From assembly GCF_910592395.1 (NCBI RefSeq), contig NC_088326.1:5959001-6023000 (forward strand): a stretch of 64,000 nt of DNA, read 5' to 3'. This DNA comes from Lineus longissimus (taxonomy: Eukaryota > Nemertea > Pilidiophora > Heteronemertea > Lineidae). The position numbers and the translations under genes are program-made. A model generated the notes under the pieces. It was not told the origin of the DNA. It saw only the letters and a list, made by a program, of their open reading frames with translations, and did not search any database. Positions 32,579-43,880 of the stretch are shown piece after piece; the stretch's first letter is position 1; each line of letters starts with the position of its first letter.

Positions 32579-33631
32579 TTAATGGATTATCCTGGATCTG
32601 TCCAAAATGTTGAATCCTACAGGCATATGCAAGTATCAACGTGTATATTTACACTCCCCATGATTGGATGGTGACTCTGACAATCTTTCCAATACTTGTG
32701 GTGATAGTATTTCGAAATCTTGTGTATTAGTTACTTTGTACATGTTGCACGGTTTTCAGGTGTCGCTGCTTTAACGAACTGTTTTGGCATTTTAGTGATG
32801 AGGTGTGGATTTCTGACCCTTAATAAGGGGGGGGGGGGAGTTGATACTTGCACTAGAGGCAGCTTGCAGATGTCCAATCCTGTACTTGTAGGGTATAGGT
32901 CTGCTTTTCGGAGGGGTTTGCATGGTTTTTAAAAGTCATGAAATCTTTGTGGACCTTATTTGCTAGTTATCAGATTTATATTTTATATTCATATTTGCAT
33001 CTCAGAATACTGCCAACATGATCAAACTATAAAAAGTGACCACAGTAATGACTGTTGTTCTGTTAGAATAAATTGCATTCAAGAATATAATTTTAATTAC
33101 TAACTGTTCTTTTTTCAAGTTACAACAAGTATTGTACCCAACTGGCCTTCAGTAACCCCGATGTGAAAATGCGTATCAAGGTCTTAACACCTTTAAGGTC
33201 CCTAACACCTTTCACCTCCCAGTTACAAGGCCTTGAGTTCTGGATACCTTACCACTGGGCCACACCCAGATCAGGAGTCGAAGATTATTCCCTGTGGTTG
33301 GGCAGACCCCAAACTCCCCAAACTATCCCATGATATAAGAATTAAACCCATATTTTACCCTGCGAACAAAGTACTAAGATGACCTGTCAATATTTTCACA
33401 AGAAAATTTCAAGAACATTGGCTACCCCCAAACTTTTAAATACAGATAACTACTTGAGTATACTATAGTACTTCATCCATGTGGATTTCTAAAAATAGCA
33501 GTAACAGGAACCATGTGACATTGTGGGTGTAAACAAATGGCACGTGATCTCATTGACAGCGTAAAAGTTAATATGACGTCATATATGAATATTAATGAAG
33601 GTCCCTGGCGCTTTGGGGAATTAGCCTCTAC

Positions 33632-34085
33632 CATACTGGAACTCTATCTCAAGTCAGTGAGCTGAGAGCCAACATGGAAGATCTCAATCTATTTCTCTCC
33701 AAGTTATTCCCCACATTTCTCCATTTATAATCACAAATCATTCAAAATGTAATGTACGTGATTGCCTCCAGAGCTTGGCAAGTACATGTAGTACATTTGA
33801 CAAAATTAAGACGAGGAGAAATCTGATGTAAATAATTATTGAACTCTGGACTGAATACAATACACTGCATCAATGCAGGCAAGTGTATGAACAAGGGGTG
33901 GCAATGTATAGAAATAGTGAAAATAAAGGTATAAATGATATGACCTCTTTCAAACGGTTTATGTACATATAGCTATGATATTACCTTATGATGCTGTTGG
34001 TTTTTTGAATATTTTGAGATTGTAAATGGAGAAATTTGGGGAAAATGTTGGCTTTCAGCTCACTGACTGGAGAGTTCCAGTATGT
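33632..34085. mobile_element. Inner inverted-repeat element nested in the right arm
   Basis: Begins CATACTGGAACTC and ends with the complementary GAGTTCCAGTATG. Subterminal blocks (AGTCAGTGAGCTGAGAGCCA left, TGGCTTTCAGCTCACTGACT right, and CATTTCTCCATTTAT / GTAAATGGAGAAATT) extend the inverted repeat to about 90 bp. It interrupts the arm of the 32303-34134 element, so it inserted last. Confidence 0.7.
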
Positions 34086-35510
34086 TGGAACACACGAATA
34101 GGTGACATCACCTTAGTTGACCTACATTAACCCTACTAGCCCTTAAGGCCGTTCAATAATCTGCCCGTCCCTTGCAGAAACGTACGACACTAGCGATACC
34201 TAGGCAGTGTTACGATTTTTGTATGATGAGAATGTCATCTATTGTGCAATTGGCTGCTTTGGTTTCATAATTTGACACTCATTAGTCTCATCTAAAATAA
34301 CCCTGGTGGAAGGAAATTTCCCCTAGAAGTCAGTGGGCATGAAGTATCTTACAAGTTCTCGTGAGGGCCACCATTCAACTTTACTCATGTCAGCAGCAAT
34401 GAAGTTTACCCACGTTGTGAAGACGTTCGCATTCTCGCTGATTTCAAATAAGTGAGAGAGTTCAAAAATCGGTTGTAGGCCGTCACAGTTTCGTAAGCAT
34501 TAAAAAGAGCTGATTTGGTTCACTGAGCGCAGCCTTTGAACCCTAGTAATACTTCAGATCAGCTGCAGCTGCTGGCCTATGAATATCCAGGAGAAAAACG
34601 AATTTGCCATGCGTTTCCATCTCGTATAGAAGTGTAAAACTTTCTCATCATTCATGAATTGCTCCAAACAAAACCAGCTCTTGTTGTCAGTCTGTGTCGC
34701 TTTTGTTTCCAAATGAAGGGTGATAGTCAGTGTGAAGTAACCATGTCCTTACCTGTGATGGAAACGAATACATATTTTTTCAGTGATGAATACTGTTGGG
34801 ACAGACACATGATAGATTTTGAAAGAAAGTGGTGTATGCCGAGGATTAAGACCGAATAACATAACCATGTGGTTTACAGCTTGGCAATGCATGGTATTTC
34901 ACCAACCTCACTGTCTGCATCTGCAACCATTAACACCTTTTCCTCTGCTCCAATCGGTGCAACTGCGTTGACAAATTCCTCCTCCGCTTTCTTCAGCTTG
35001 ACCTCGGCTTCCTTCGCACGAATCTGTGCTTTCTCCACTCTACGTGCTCCACTGGGGGTCACTTTGGTGTTCCGTCGGAAAAGGTGGGATACATGATCAT
35101 CTTTCTTTAGCTTCTTGTGAACTGAAGGTGGACTGTTCCTGCAATTGATAAGAATGAACTTTTACAAAATATATTGGTCTGTAGGCCGACCTTGACCTCT
35201 CTTAGCCTCGGACTCCGGGACATTGTGGGACAGGGTACAGTATACTGTTCCTAAATTTTTAAAATTTTTTGAATAATTCGGGAGCTTATAATGTGTCTTG
35301 CCTAGCCGGGCCCTGCGTGGCTTTGTCCTCTTTGTCGACTTTGACCTGTGCATTGATTGTCATGTATGTAGGAGTACATAACCAGGCCTACAGTACCAGT
35401 ATACTACTACAAAACAAAGACACAAGCATGTGGATTGGGAGTGGTAGAGGTTATGGCATGCAACACTTCAGTCCAGGCTACATGATCCAGTCTAATGTGA
35501 TGTAGGCCCT

Positions 35511-36417
35511 GAAGTTTGAATGCTCGAACACTTTTCATTCGAGTGTGCATGCAACAGGCCGGATGAGCCAGTGAGTGCGAGTGTGAGTGTAGTCTAGGCC
35601 CCAGAGCACGAAACAAATCACAAGGTGCAAAAAAGGGGTTATCACGAACCAGATGTGGTTTGCTGAACATAATCCGTGTCCGCAAAGTGACTCGAACACA
35701 CAATTGTGTGTGAAGTTCTTCAATCCTGCTCACCGCGTAGCACCGACTTTTCCCATGATTTACGCCTTCTTTGGTCAACAGTCGGGAATGGATGGCATCA
35801 ATACCATCCCCAGAGATGTTAAGCGAAGATTTGATGGTAGAATCCAACAATCACCTACTGTGTAAACAAAATATCACATAAAGATTGCAATGTAACCTTA
35901 CCAAAATATGTGGACGGTTAAGCGAACTAAAGGTTTTTTTGCGAGTGAAATTACGCTTAATGTGTGAAGGGACGTTTGTCTAAGTGAATCATTTGGTGTC
36001 CTGAACTATTTCACAAAATAGTTGAATAGCGGTAAAGTGGATGGTGTCAATATATCTTCCTGTCGTCGTTTTGGAATACTAGGTAGGTTGCGCAGCCCAT
36101 ACGAACGGCTAAGTACTACTTATGATTGTATGTGGTGTCATCATGATGTCATGTGCGAATTCATTCGCTCGACATGTATTAAATCAGTGATCATACTTAG
36201 CAGCACAAGCAATCAGAGAACCTTTGAAAAACCATCCTCGATAATACACATTTACATACTCTGTACTTGGTAATTCGTAGCTTTTCGTATGCCGTTTTTC
36301 CTGATGCAGCGAGATGGCAGAATCGCCCGTTGACAGTTGGTGTCCTGCTATTGATATTGATTCGTCAGAAAACATAAAAGATGTTGCCACAATAAAGTGT
36401 AAAAATGTATGCTTTAT
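35511..36417. repeat. Tandem duplication, full unit (907 bp)
   Basis: Unit layout A (35511-35794), X (35795-36217), B (36218-36417). A and B recur immediately at 36418-36701 and 36701-36900 with only a few differences. The frames of 147 and 117 codons on the minus strand are translations of block A and lack homology that I recognise. Confidence 0.85.
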
Positions 36418-36900
36418 GAAGTTTGAATGCTCGAACACTTTTCATTCGAGTGTGCATGCAACAGGCCGGATGAGCCAGTGAGTGCGAGTGTGAGTGTAGT
36501 CTAGGCCCCAGAGCACGAAATAAATCACAAGGTGCAAAAAAGGGGTTATCACGAACCAGATGTGGTTTGCTGAACATAATCCGTGTCCGCAAAGTGACTC
36601 GAACACACAATTGTGTGTGAAGTTCTTCAATCCTGCTCACCGCGTAGCACCGACTTTTCCCATGATTTACGCCTTCTTTGGTCAACAGTCGGGAATGGAT
36701 GAACCTTTGAAAAACCATCCTCGATAAGATACATTTACATACTCTGTACTTGGTAATTCGTAGCTTTTCGTATGCCGTTTTTCCTGATGCAGCGAGATGG
36801 CAGAATCGCCCGTTGACAGTTGGTGTCCTGCTATTGATATTGATTCGTCAGAAAACATAAAAGATGTTGCCACAATAAAGTGTAAAAATGTATGCTTTAT
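36418..36900. repeat. Tandem duplication, deleted unit (483 bp)
   Basis: Second copy of the preceding unit with the 423-bp middle block X missing: A joins B directly at ...GGGAATGGATG|AACCTTTG. Identity to the first copy looks above 98%, so duplication is recent. The X ends are not GT...AG on either strand, so it is not a spliced-out intron. Confidence 0.85.
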
Positions 36901-37228
36901 TGATTTTTAAAGCATAAAAGAAGGTAATGGATCGAGACTCCGCACGAAGTATTACAGGATGGAACAAAAAGGGATGATTTTTGCTGCTCAAAAGTAGGTG
37001 TCAATAGTATAAACAAATGTACCATTATTGAATATGCTACCGGCCCCTTGTAAACTTTATACTGAAACGAGCAGTATTGTGTAGACATGGTAGAACCGCT
37101 AGTACAGTGCTTTGATACAACATTGTCAATACAGCCCCTCACCGGAGGGTGAACGGCAACCAGTCAATGTCATTAGTACTATGTACGCTGAGCTATGTCC
37201 GCTATATTAGTATCGAAATGAACACTTA
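36901..37228. other. No recognisable gene
   Basis: AT-rich spacer after the duplication. Nothing coding or repetitive stands out. Confidence 0.4.
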
Positions 37229-37303
37229 CCTTTTTTGGAAGCTTTCCTCTAATTGGTTAATGTCGGATTTCAGATGAGCCTTCTGGGCTTTCGTAGGTTA
37301 GCA
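37229..37303. repeat. Element end with AAGCCCAGAAGGCTCAT family terminus
   Basis: Ends TTCAGATGAGCCTTCTGGGC TTTCGTA, the same terminus as the MITE at 51284-51597. It shares the upstream phrase GCTTTCCTCTAATTGGTTAA with 56433-56520. A relic of that family without a visible partner arm. Confidence 0.5.
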
Positions 37304-37446
37304 TTGCAAATTTGCGTTCATTACCATTTCGCTGATGAATTATTTGACTGAAGTTACCTTTTGTCCATTTGTTGACCATCTTGTTGGTGAGCCCTCCCCA
37401 CACAAACCCAGTTGAAGCAACTCCCTCTTCAAAACCCCTGACTTTT

Positions 37447-37625
37447 AACAAAGGCCTTTGATCTGTTGTGGCCTACTTTGGGAAGACCTAGGTTTTTTTC
37501 ACAGGTTTTATGGGAATCCGACCTTTTGGACAAAGTCGGGCAAAAGTCGGACAATGTCGGAGAAATGTCGGAAAAATGAGGAAAAAAGTTAGAGAAACCG
37601 TTAATAAGTCGGAAAAAGCCACCCA
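37447..37625 (+). repeat. Dispersed repeat rich in GTCGG (pair with 58296-58440)
   Basis: AATCCGACCTTTTGGACAAA, then tandem GTCGG-containing 12-18 bp units, then TTAGAGAAACCGTTAA and AGTCGGAAA. The same order occurs inverted at 58296-58440 within a PLA2G4 intron. The short frames here are repeat translations. Confidence 0.65.
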
Positions 37626-37629
37626 CGAG

Positions 37630-38730
37630 AGATAAGTGCGCAGTAGCCTATAGTGAATTCCATATATCTCCGACAAAATCCAGTAGGGCTACGACGCCGG
37701 TAATTGATGTGATATATGATAATTATCAGATAATCTTCATGCAATACCTTTCCAATGGACGCCAATTCTGGCAGAGAGAATATGCTTGAATAATATGCTT
37801 TGGGGAATGATTGCAATGGTACAGCTAGTCTACACTCTGAATGGTGCTTTCAAGATTAGGTATGAGATACAGATTCCCTTAAACCCAGGCATGCCAGGGT
37901 ATAGTGGATTGTTTTTATGACTTCCCCGCACTGCGCATGGAGCCTTGTGATGACTAATGTGGGTGCAGCATGTGCTTATCTATTCATTTCCTAAACGTGT
38001 TGTTGCCTATGCAATGCCTTTGTGGAAATATGCATATTTCGCGTCCAGGCATAAAATATTGAAAATTATTTGTCAGGTAAAAACACTATTTCCCTCGCAT
38101 AGGATGAAATATTTGCTTTATCATACTGAATACCTGTTTCAATTACTGCAACATAATTACTTCGGTCGATACGGTACCTGGTCGGCACGATGCTTCTCTC
38201 CCGCGGACTCCCTTTGACAGTTTATCAAAGTGCCGTTATAGATGGTGACGGCGCATTATTGGGCACGACAAGACTTTTCCCGCCGTTCCCTTTGTTAGCA
38301 TTTCGGGGTCTTTTTCATTGATAAATACCCTCAAGGCACGAACGGCTTTTCTCCATCATCTTTTCAGTGCTTGTATTGTAGCATCCTAATTATTTTCAAT
38401 CGGTGGATAAGACTCGTAAGCAAATGAATGTACAGTCATGTCATGTACTGTAAATGTTTGAAGCGAGTCCAGGCCCGACTAGAAATTAAAGGCTTTTTAC
38501 TTTCTATTCGTTGATTTAACAATCACACTTATTGCAACCTACCTTGTATTTGGGCATATTTCAATTCACTTACAGCGTCACTGTGCAAAATCTTGGCGTT
38601 AATCGCCGTTCATATGTTGTTTTTCTTTGCCGATTTCGTCAGCAAAAACTTGATGGTCGCCATTTGCGATTTCACGTCACCGGTAAAGTAATGTCATGAA
38701 ATATTGAACATTATTTTACCTTACGTGACA
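37630..38730. other. No recognisable gene
   Basis: About 1.1 kb without motif-bearing frames or a clear repeat structure. Confidence 0.4.
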
Positions 38731-38829
38731 CTGAAGGAAGTGATGTGATTTGGGTCACATAAAAATGAAATTCAAACCAAGTAATTATTAAAACAATTTA
38801 TTTTTATTTTCAATGTTCAACATTTGGAT

Positions 38830-39527
38830 GTTTATAACATTCAGGAGCCTTTTTTTATGACAACATTCCAGCAAGAAATGTCTGATATTTTGTGTTCCCC
38901 CTTCTGTTTATATTGACTGCATGAATACGATCAGGCATGCGCACTACACCCCACATCATCTGGCTCGGGGGGGGGGGAGAGATTATGGTTTCGACAGTGA
39001 ATCTTAAATCAAATTGTTTGCCAACTGCTATGCAGACATCATGCTTTCATAATACGAACTGCTGCACTGTTGATTATTTCATTTCAATTACATGTATTTG
39101 TTCAGTCTTCACCAGTCCAGGACTTGTGTTTCCTTGCAGAGTTAAGTCGCATCATCTTCATGACCTTTGTCAGCAATGGCTTACGGGCTGGCTGGCGGAA
39201 CTTCGCCCCAAATTCTTGCTCAGGCGGCGTGAAACGGTAGCTCTTATAGTCTCATTTGTCCCTGAAGAATGAAGTTAAGCCTTAATTTGTCGAATGGATG
39301 CTGCGGGATCCTTGGTAACCATTCTTCTCATCGGATTGTCATATCGAGGGATGGTTTTCCTTGGACATTCACTCTTTTTCTTATTCGAATATGAGGCATC
39401 GTTATCAAATTTGGCAATGGAATTGTGTTCAGCATTTTTACTGCAAGCTGCCCTGTCACTAATTTGCCGTTCTGAGTATCCCTCATTACGCAGTGTGACA
39501 ATTTGGGCCCTTTGAACTGATGTCAGA
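38830..39527 (-). pseudogene. Tc1/mariner transposase relic
   Basis: Minus strand from about 39527: QRAQIVTLRNEGYSERQISD (helix-turn-helix), TIPRYDNPMRRMVTKDPAAS, then after a stop TVSRRL and, shifted, ARKPLLTKVMKMMRLNSARK with HKSWTGED. Farther on come FDLRFTVETI and PPSQMMWGVV (about 38935-39000). This is the block order of Tc1-like transposases (paired-like DNA binding, KPLLT, WT.EDW, then the TVK...MMWG region of the DDE core). Multiple stops, a frameshift and a poly(C) run in the coding strand make it dead. The segment of the core between ED and FDLRF is largely unreadable. Confidence 0.65.
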
Positions 39528-39626
39528 GGTGGTTTTCAGAAATGATGGCTTTCAGAAATAATTCAACAGACAACCGCCTGCACCAGAGATAACAGTCAAA
39601 TTGGCTCCATGCACTGGTCAGATGTC

Positions 39627-40050
39627 ATAAGGCCCTTTTACACGGTGCGTGTTTAACCGAACCGGCCTAAACCCACCCCGGGTCGGTTCCGACAAGGTCA
39701 GTTCACCTGGAGTGAAATCCCATTTAGACGGTGCGGGTTAGCTGAACCGATTGAGGCCCGTTTGAAGATCGCACACATCGTGCCATTTCTTGGTCTATTA
39801 TTTACCACTTTCAGGATCCAAGTGGTGTCAAAGGTGGCGCCACCTATCGGTGAACTTATAAAATTAAATGCAATGAAAATGCTGACTTCTTCTCTGGATT
39901 CATATGAACCCAGAAATGTATGGATTATGGTGCCTGTGAAGTATTATTATGCCTCATCAGGAACTGAAAGACTACCTCCTGTCGGTTGCCCGGGGCCATT
40001 TAGACGTTGCCCTTGACACCGTCCTCCGCACGGTGTAGTGCCACCTTATA
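39627..40050. mobile_element. MITE-like element, ~28-bp inverted ends
   Basis: Left end ATAAGGCCCTTTTACACGGT with GCG; right end CGCACGGTGTAGTGCCACCT with TAT. The CACGGTGCG core and ATAAGG tips pair. ACGGTGCGGGTTAGCTGAAC near 39730 repeats a left-end phrase. Target duplication uncertain. Confidence 0.45.
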
Positions 40051-40662
40051 GAGTATTGCGTCGAATGAATATTTCCGTGAGTGCGGACCGCCTTCTAAGT
40101 TTTCAAAGCGGTAAATTTGAATCGAAGGAAGAATTAGTTGAGATCAAGTTGTTGCAAAAATAGTAAATAGCGATTCTGAGGAGGAATGACGGTAGTTTGA
40201 CTATCTGACCTGTACAATATTGGCCTACAGCCTGATATAGGCTACGCTATACAGGGTGACGTACACACGATCTTGAGTCTGAAAGTGAGGGAGAGGGTAC
40301 CCCCAGGTCCTGGTGCCCATCCTATGGATTTTAGTAGCGAATGTGATTTTGAGGATCAGAATGTTGCACAGTACATTTTTAACAAGTTTTTTTTTGAAGT
40401 TTACATCATGAACTACAACATTTATTTACATTAGTGTGGCTCTAATTTACTTACTCTTTTTAAGTAGCCATAAACGAAGTAAGTACACCATAAAACACAT
40501 TTTTTGACAACTTCATGACATGACATTTGGGTTTAAGAAGGGAGTTGCTCTGTTGTGTTGTCCTTTTGACCTCACTTGGGATGTGGCCCTCGATATTACC
40601 TAAGTTTGAGTGGCGTGTAGTCTAACCAGTCCCATTGTGAACCTGACGCCGATAGGCTTTGG

Positions 40663-41470
40663 TGAGATCTGGATGGCAATGCCACGCCAGATATTTGATT
40701 GATCAAATATGGGTAAAACTACTTGTTTGTTATATTTAATTTAATATAAGTTTATTGAGCACCAATATACAAGCGTACAGAATATAAACAATAAAAATAC
40801 AAACAAACGAAGGAACACAATGATGGCACTCAATAGGGACACCCAGAGGGATCATAGACCCATAATAGGGGTCCCCTAAAAATTAATACATATAATGATA
40901 AAAATCAATCAATATTGTACTTTAAAAAAAAACAGGCACAGAGAGATTTAAAATCTATAGTTAGCACATCTGCAACGCCCAACCCATGTGCACGCATTGA
41001 CCGGGTCAAAGCGCCCCGTCAACAGCTCATTGTAGTAAACGCCGACAGAGCGCCTGAACACATTAAGACTCGCCGCACAACGCGCGCGCATGGGCAGGGC
41101 GTTCCAGCTGTAAGTGACACGATTAAAAAAAGACCGGCAAAAAGTTTCCGTCCTAAATGAACTGCGGCAGCGAATAAAAGGGTCCCCTCTCCTTTCTCTA
41201 AAAAGTAAATAATTGGTTGTGTCAAAATCAACCATACCGGTAAAACATTTGAATAAAAATGACAAATCTGACATTTCCCGCCTGTGTGAGAGTGGCGCCA
41301 TGTTGTGGGCTAAAAGCCTGTCCTTATAGCTCAGTTGGTCGCCGAGCATGTGCCTAGTTGCCCGGCGTTAAACACGCTGACAACCATATCTATTGAGGGT
41401 TACATCTAAAATGCGGACCGGCTAGTTCCAAAACGGAACGGCACCTGAAGACTTTATACAGTATGTCACA
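40663..41470 (-). repeat. Ty3/gypsy 3' LTR interrupted by a LINE
   Basis: Two LTR pieces (40663-40735 and about 41364-41470) match the intact LTR at 46935-47103 end to end: TGAGATCTGGATG at one edge and ACAGTATGTCACA at the other. The 3' side starts TGTGACATACTG on the minus strand, preceded by the polypurine tract AAAGAGGGG at 41471-41479. A LINE fragment fills the middle. Confidence 0.85.
40736..41363 (-). mobile_element. LINE fragment nested in gypsy LTR
   Basis: The minus-strand frame 41349-40948 encodes the last 130 or so residues of a non-LTR reverse transcriptase (YKDRLLAHNMAPLSHRREMS, DLSFLFKCFTGMVD, then SFFNRVTYSWNALP). The 3' end has AATAAACTTATATTAAATTA next to the LTR phrase ATAACAAACAAG. 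5'-truncated. It interrupts the LTR between TTGTTAT and CGCTGACA, which are adjacent in the other LTR, so it arrived after the gypsy element. Confidence 0.8.
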
Positions 41471-41822
41471 CCCCTCTTTGTAGTCTTTTGAACCGTCCAA
41501 CTTGGCGCCAGCACTTTTAACTATAAAACCATACAACTATTAACTGAAAACCAAAATATGATATATGGCAACGCTCAAGAACATGGATGCTTGAACTCAC
41601 TGCCTATAGATGTCACTATGCTGACTTGGCGCGGATCGAAACGATTGTCCTAACTACATGAAACACACACAAGTAACGCGGAGCAATTGCGCAACACTAA
41701 CTTTAACAATAACGCATGAAAACTAATGAACATAACTTCGCGCGCAGACACAAAGTCTTTGAAAGAAGAATATTGTCTTAGAAGCGCCTTTAGGCTCGAT
41801 CACTGAAACTACATTGTTTAAG

Positions 41823-41986
41823 GAATTGAACCCGAGGCGGAGGACCTTGGTTGAGTTACCAAGACACTCTCGGGTGGAGCTAAAATACAGTCCAAACCCG
41901 AGCCGACAGGCGAGGATTTGGACGAAATTTTAGCTCCACCCGAGAGTGTCTTGGTAACTCAACCAAGGTCCGAAGCCGAGGGTTCA
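41823..41986. repeat. Near-perfect palindrome, ~64-bp arms
   Basis: GAATTGAACCCGAGG ... ACCTTGGTTGAGTTACCAAG ... GGTGGAGCTAAAAT on the left is mirrored by ATTTTAGCTCCACCC ... CTTGGTAACTCAACCAAGGT ... GAGGGTTCAATTT on the right, around a ~36-bp loop. It lies between gypsy integrase and 3' LTR and is probably a MITE. Confidence 0.75.
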
Positions 41987-42520
41987 ATTTCTATTCTAAA
42001 ATACCTCAAACTTAAAAAGATAGGCCACGAAAATAACTTGAATATGTGCGAATTTGGCAAATTCCATCCATCGCCGGCCCGGCCGGAGCGCCGGTAGCGC
42101 CATTGTTTACATTATATTACGGCAACGTTACAGAAAATGAGACATGTACATTTTGTACAGCGCGCATAGGAAGTCCGCATCGGCTCGCTCAAGTGATGCT
42201 AAAATCCGCGCAAATGGGCTATTTGGAGCGTTTTTCTCGGCAAATATGTGTAGTGCTCATTAAAAAACTTAGGGTGGTTGATGCTTCCTTGACTGATTTG
42301 TGTTTGAAGCAGTGTTTTGAGCGCCTCAAACTTCTGAAGTGAGCCGAAATTCCATTGACGTGACGTGTGCATGGTTTCCACATTTTAGTGCAACCCGAGG
42401 GAACTTTGGTAGAGCATCTTGGTTGCGTGTCCAAAACACTCCGCTCTCAGAACGAGGCTTATGCATTTACCATTTAAAAGTTGACTTTACGGTACCAAGG
42501 TATTTTAGAATTTAGAACCC
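41979..42520. mobile_element. Inverted-repeat element, ~28-bp ends
   Basis: Left end GGGTTCAATTTCTATTCTAA with AATACCT, right end complementary (AAGGTATTTTAGAATTTAGA with ACCC). The left end shares bases with the palindrome at 41823-41986, so the two may be parts of one composite element. The inner sequence is GC-mixed with no recognised coding. Confidence 0.45.
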
Positions 42521-42654
42521 AAGGTGGCCAACATTTACGGTTAGCACCGTTTATGTCATGATATAGTCCTTGGCCCAAATGGGTAGAGTTCTGGTCCTGC
42601 CACTGACTCTGCTCGGCTGTATGGGCTCCGCAACATTTGGAGTTCATGGGTTTG

Positions 42655-43880
42655 TCACGGGCATATCATCACTTGTCGACTCTGTCTGTGGCTGGGGTCT
42701 GCATCCTCCGTTTCGACTTCAGGCTGCTTTGGGACAAACGGCTCCGGTGACTGACGGATATGTCTCCTGTTACGGCGGTAATCAGTGCCATTATCGGATA
42801 TGACAACGTAAGACCTGGGGGTCTCATGATTGTCTTTAACGACAGCCGGCTGCCAATGACAGTCCTTACGAATACGCACGTTTTCTCCAGTTTTTAACTC
42901 AGGAAGCTTTCTGGCCCCACGGTCGTAGTATTTCTTTTGGACGGCCTGGCGTTGGCGGAGCTGAGCTGTCACATCCACAGAGATCACTGGTTTCAAGAGA
43001 TCCTCACTCACTGGCAACTTTGGAGGCGGCGGTTCATTAGCATTTGAGCATGTGAATAGTTCATGCCCGATACTGGCGAGTCGCGTAAATCTAACAACGC
43101 GGGAAATGGATCTGCCCTATCATCAATCGCCTTTTTCAGCAGATTTTTAACAGTCTGTACATTACGTTCACTAAGAACGTTGCTCTGGGGATACCGCGGG
43201 CTTGAAGTTACCAATTAAAAACCCCATTCGTCTGCAAATGACCGGAGTTCGCGGCTACTGTATGGCATATTGTCAGCGACCAGTTCTTCAGGTATGCCAT
43301 GTCGCGAGATGCACTCTTTCAGATTCTGGATGACAACTGTCGCAGTTTTTGATCGCAGCTCAAAAACTTCAGGATATTTCGACCAGTAGTCCACGACAAT
43401 CAGATAGTCTTTCTCATAAGTGGAAATGTTTGAGCCTAACTTGGCCCATGGGCGACCCTTGATTTCATGTGCGATCATTGGTTCCTTTTGCTGATTGCGA
43501 CTGAACTTTTTGCAAGTACCGCAACCTTCAACATGCCTTTCAATGTCCGATGACCGTCCAGGCCAGTAAAGTACCTGTCTTGCGCGAGCTTTGCATTTTT
43601 GAATGCCGAGATGACTTGCATGAATTATTTTGAGATAGTCTGATCTCAAACTGACCGGAACAACAATCTTGTGGTCACTAAACACAATGTCTTCTGCCAT
43701 ATGGAGCTGCTCTTGAATGGGCCAGTAACACCGGGCGTCTGGTGACACTTTGCCTTTATACTTTGGCCTGCCAAAGTGAACATAGCGACTGATTTCCTGC
43801 AGCACTTTATTTTCACGAGTTGCGGTTTGGAGTTGCATTCTGCGGCTCTCGGATATCGGCAAACTGGTGACCACCGTGTG
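42655..43880 (-). pseudogene. Gypsy integrase relic
   Basis: The minus-strand frame 43874-43215 has the HHCC zinc-binding site (HASHLGIQKCKARA ... CGTCKKF), then the catalytic core with Asp in YLIVVDYWSKYPEVF and Asp in EELVADNMPYSS. After a stop, 43214-43008 carries the third acidic residue in PQSNVLSERNVQTVK. A shifted frame, 43017-42655, gives the basic C-terminal part (YYDRGARKLPELKTGENVRI). Integrase inserts the cDNA into the host genome. Broken by one stop and one frameshift. Confidence 0.85.

Larger units (their letters stand above)
32303..34134. mobile_element. Inverted-repeat element inserted in the DDE transposase
   Basis: The left arm (32303-32430: GGTTAATGTAGGTCAACTAAGG ... GGCTAATTCCCCAAAGCGCC ... 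TTCATTAATATTCAT) is repeated inverted in two blocks at 33586-33640 and 34085-34134. The right arm is split by another element. ACTAG at 32298-32302 and 34135-34139 is a 5-bp target duplication. Removing the insert rejoins the transposase reading (IIERP to DKVDKGFN). The inside has a 38-codon frame at 32462 and a 13-base G run near 32826. No transposase is visible. Confidence 0.8.
32101..35137 (-). pseudogene. THAP/Harbinger-type DDE transposase, split by nested insertions
   Basis: Minus strand. 34869-35137 begins after an acceptor (CAATTGCAG|GAACAGTCC) and encodes NSPPSVHKKLKKDDHVSH, FRRNTKVTPSGARR and an Ala/Glu/Lys coiled coil. Then, with stops and shifts: VFTTWVNFIAADMSKVEWW and SRELVRYFMPTDF (34321-34433), STRVILDETNECQIMKPKQP (34232-34318), SSYKNRNT (about 34205-34228), and LVSYVSARDGQIIERP (34147-34195). 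After the 1.83-kb insert it resumes with DKVDKGFNIEDLMI, VNISTFFKKRNRLSGD and ASKRVH (32121-32290). These are the consecutive blocks of DDE_Tnp_4 (helix-turn-helix then RNase H fold); the Asp residues in VILD, RDGQ and DKGFN match the catalytic triad. The enzyme would cut and paste its own DNA element. No N-terminal THAP zinc finger is found upstream. Confidence 0.7.

Noticed and set aside
35795-36217. Block X as an intron removed in a retrocopy
   Set aside because: Its ends are not GT-AG on either strand, and flanking A/B lack a poly(A) tail or target duplication.
35407-36718. 147- and 117-codon minus-strand frames
   Set aside because: Both come from duplicated block A; no start/splice logic, no recognised homology, and low-information His/Ser/Arg content.
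41322-41380. tRNA-like A box (TATAGCTCAGTTGGTCG)
   Set aside because: It lies in the coding strand complement of a LINE reverse transcriptase (YKDRL block); no B box or cloverleaf follows.
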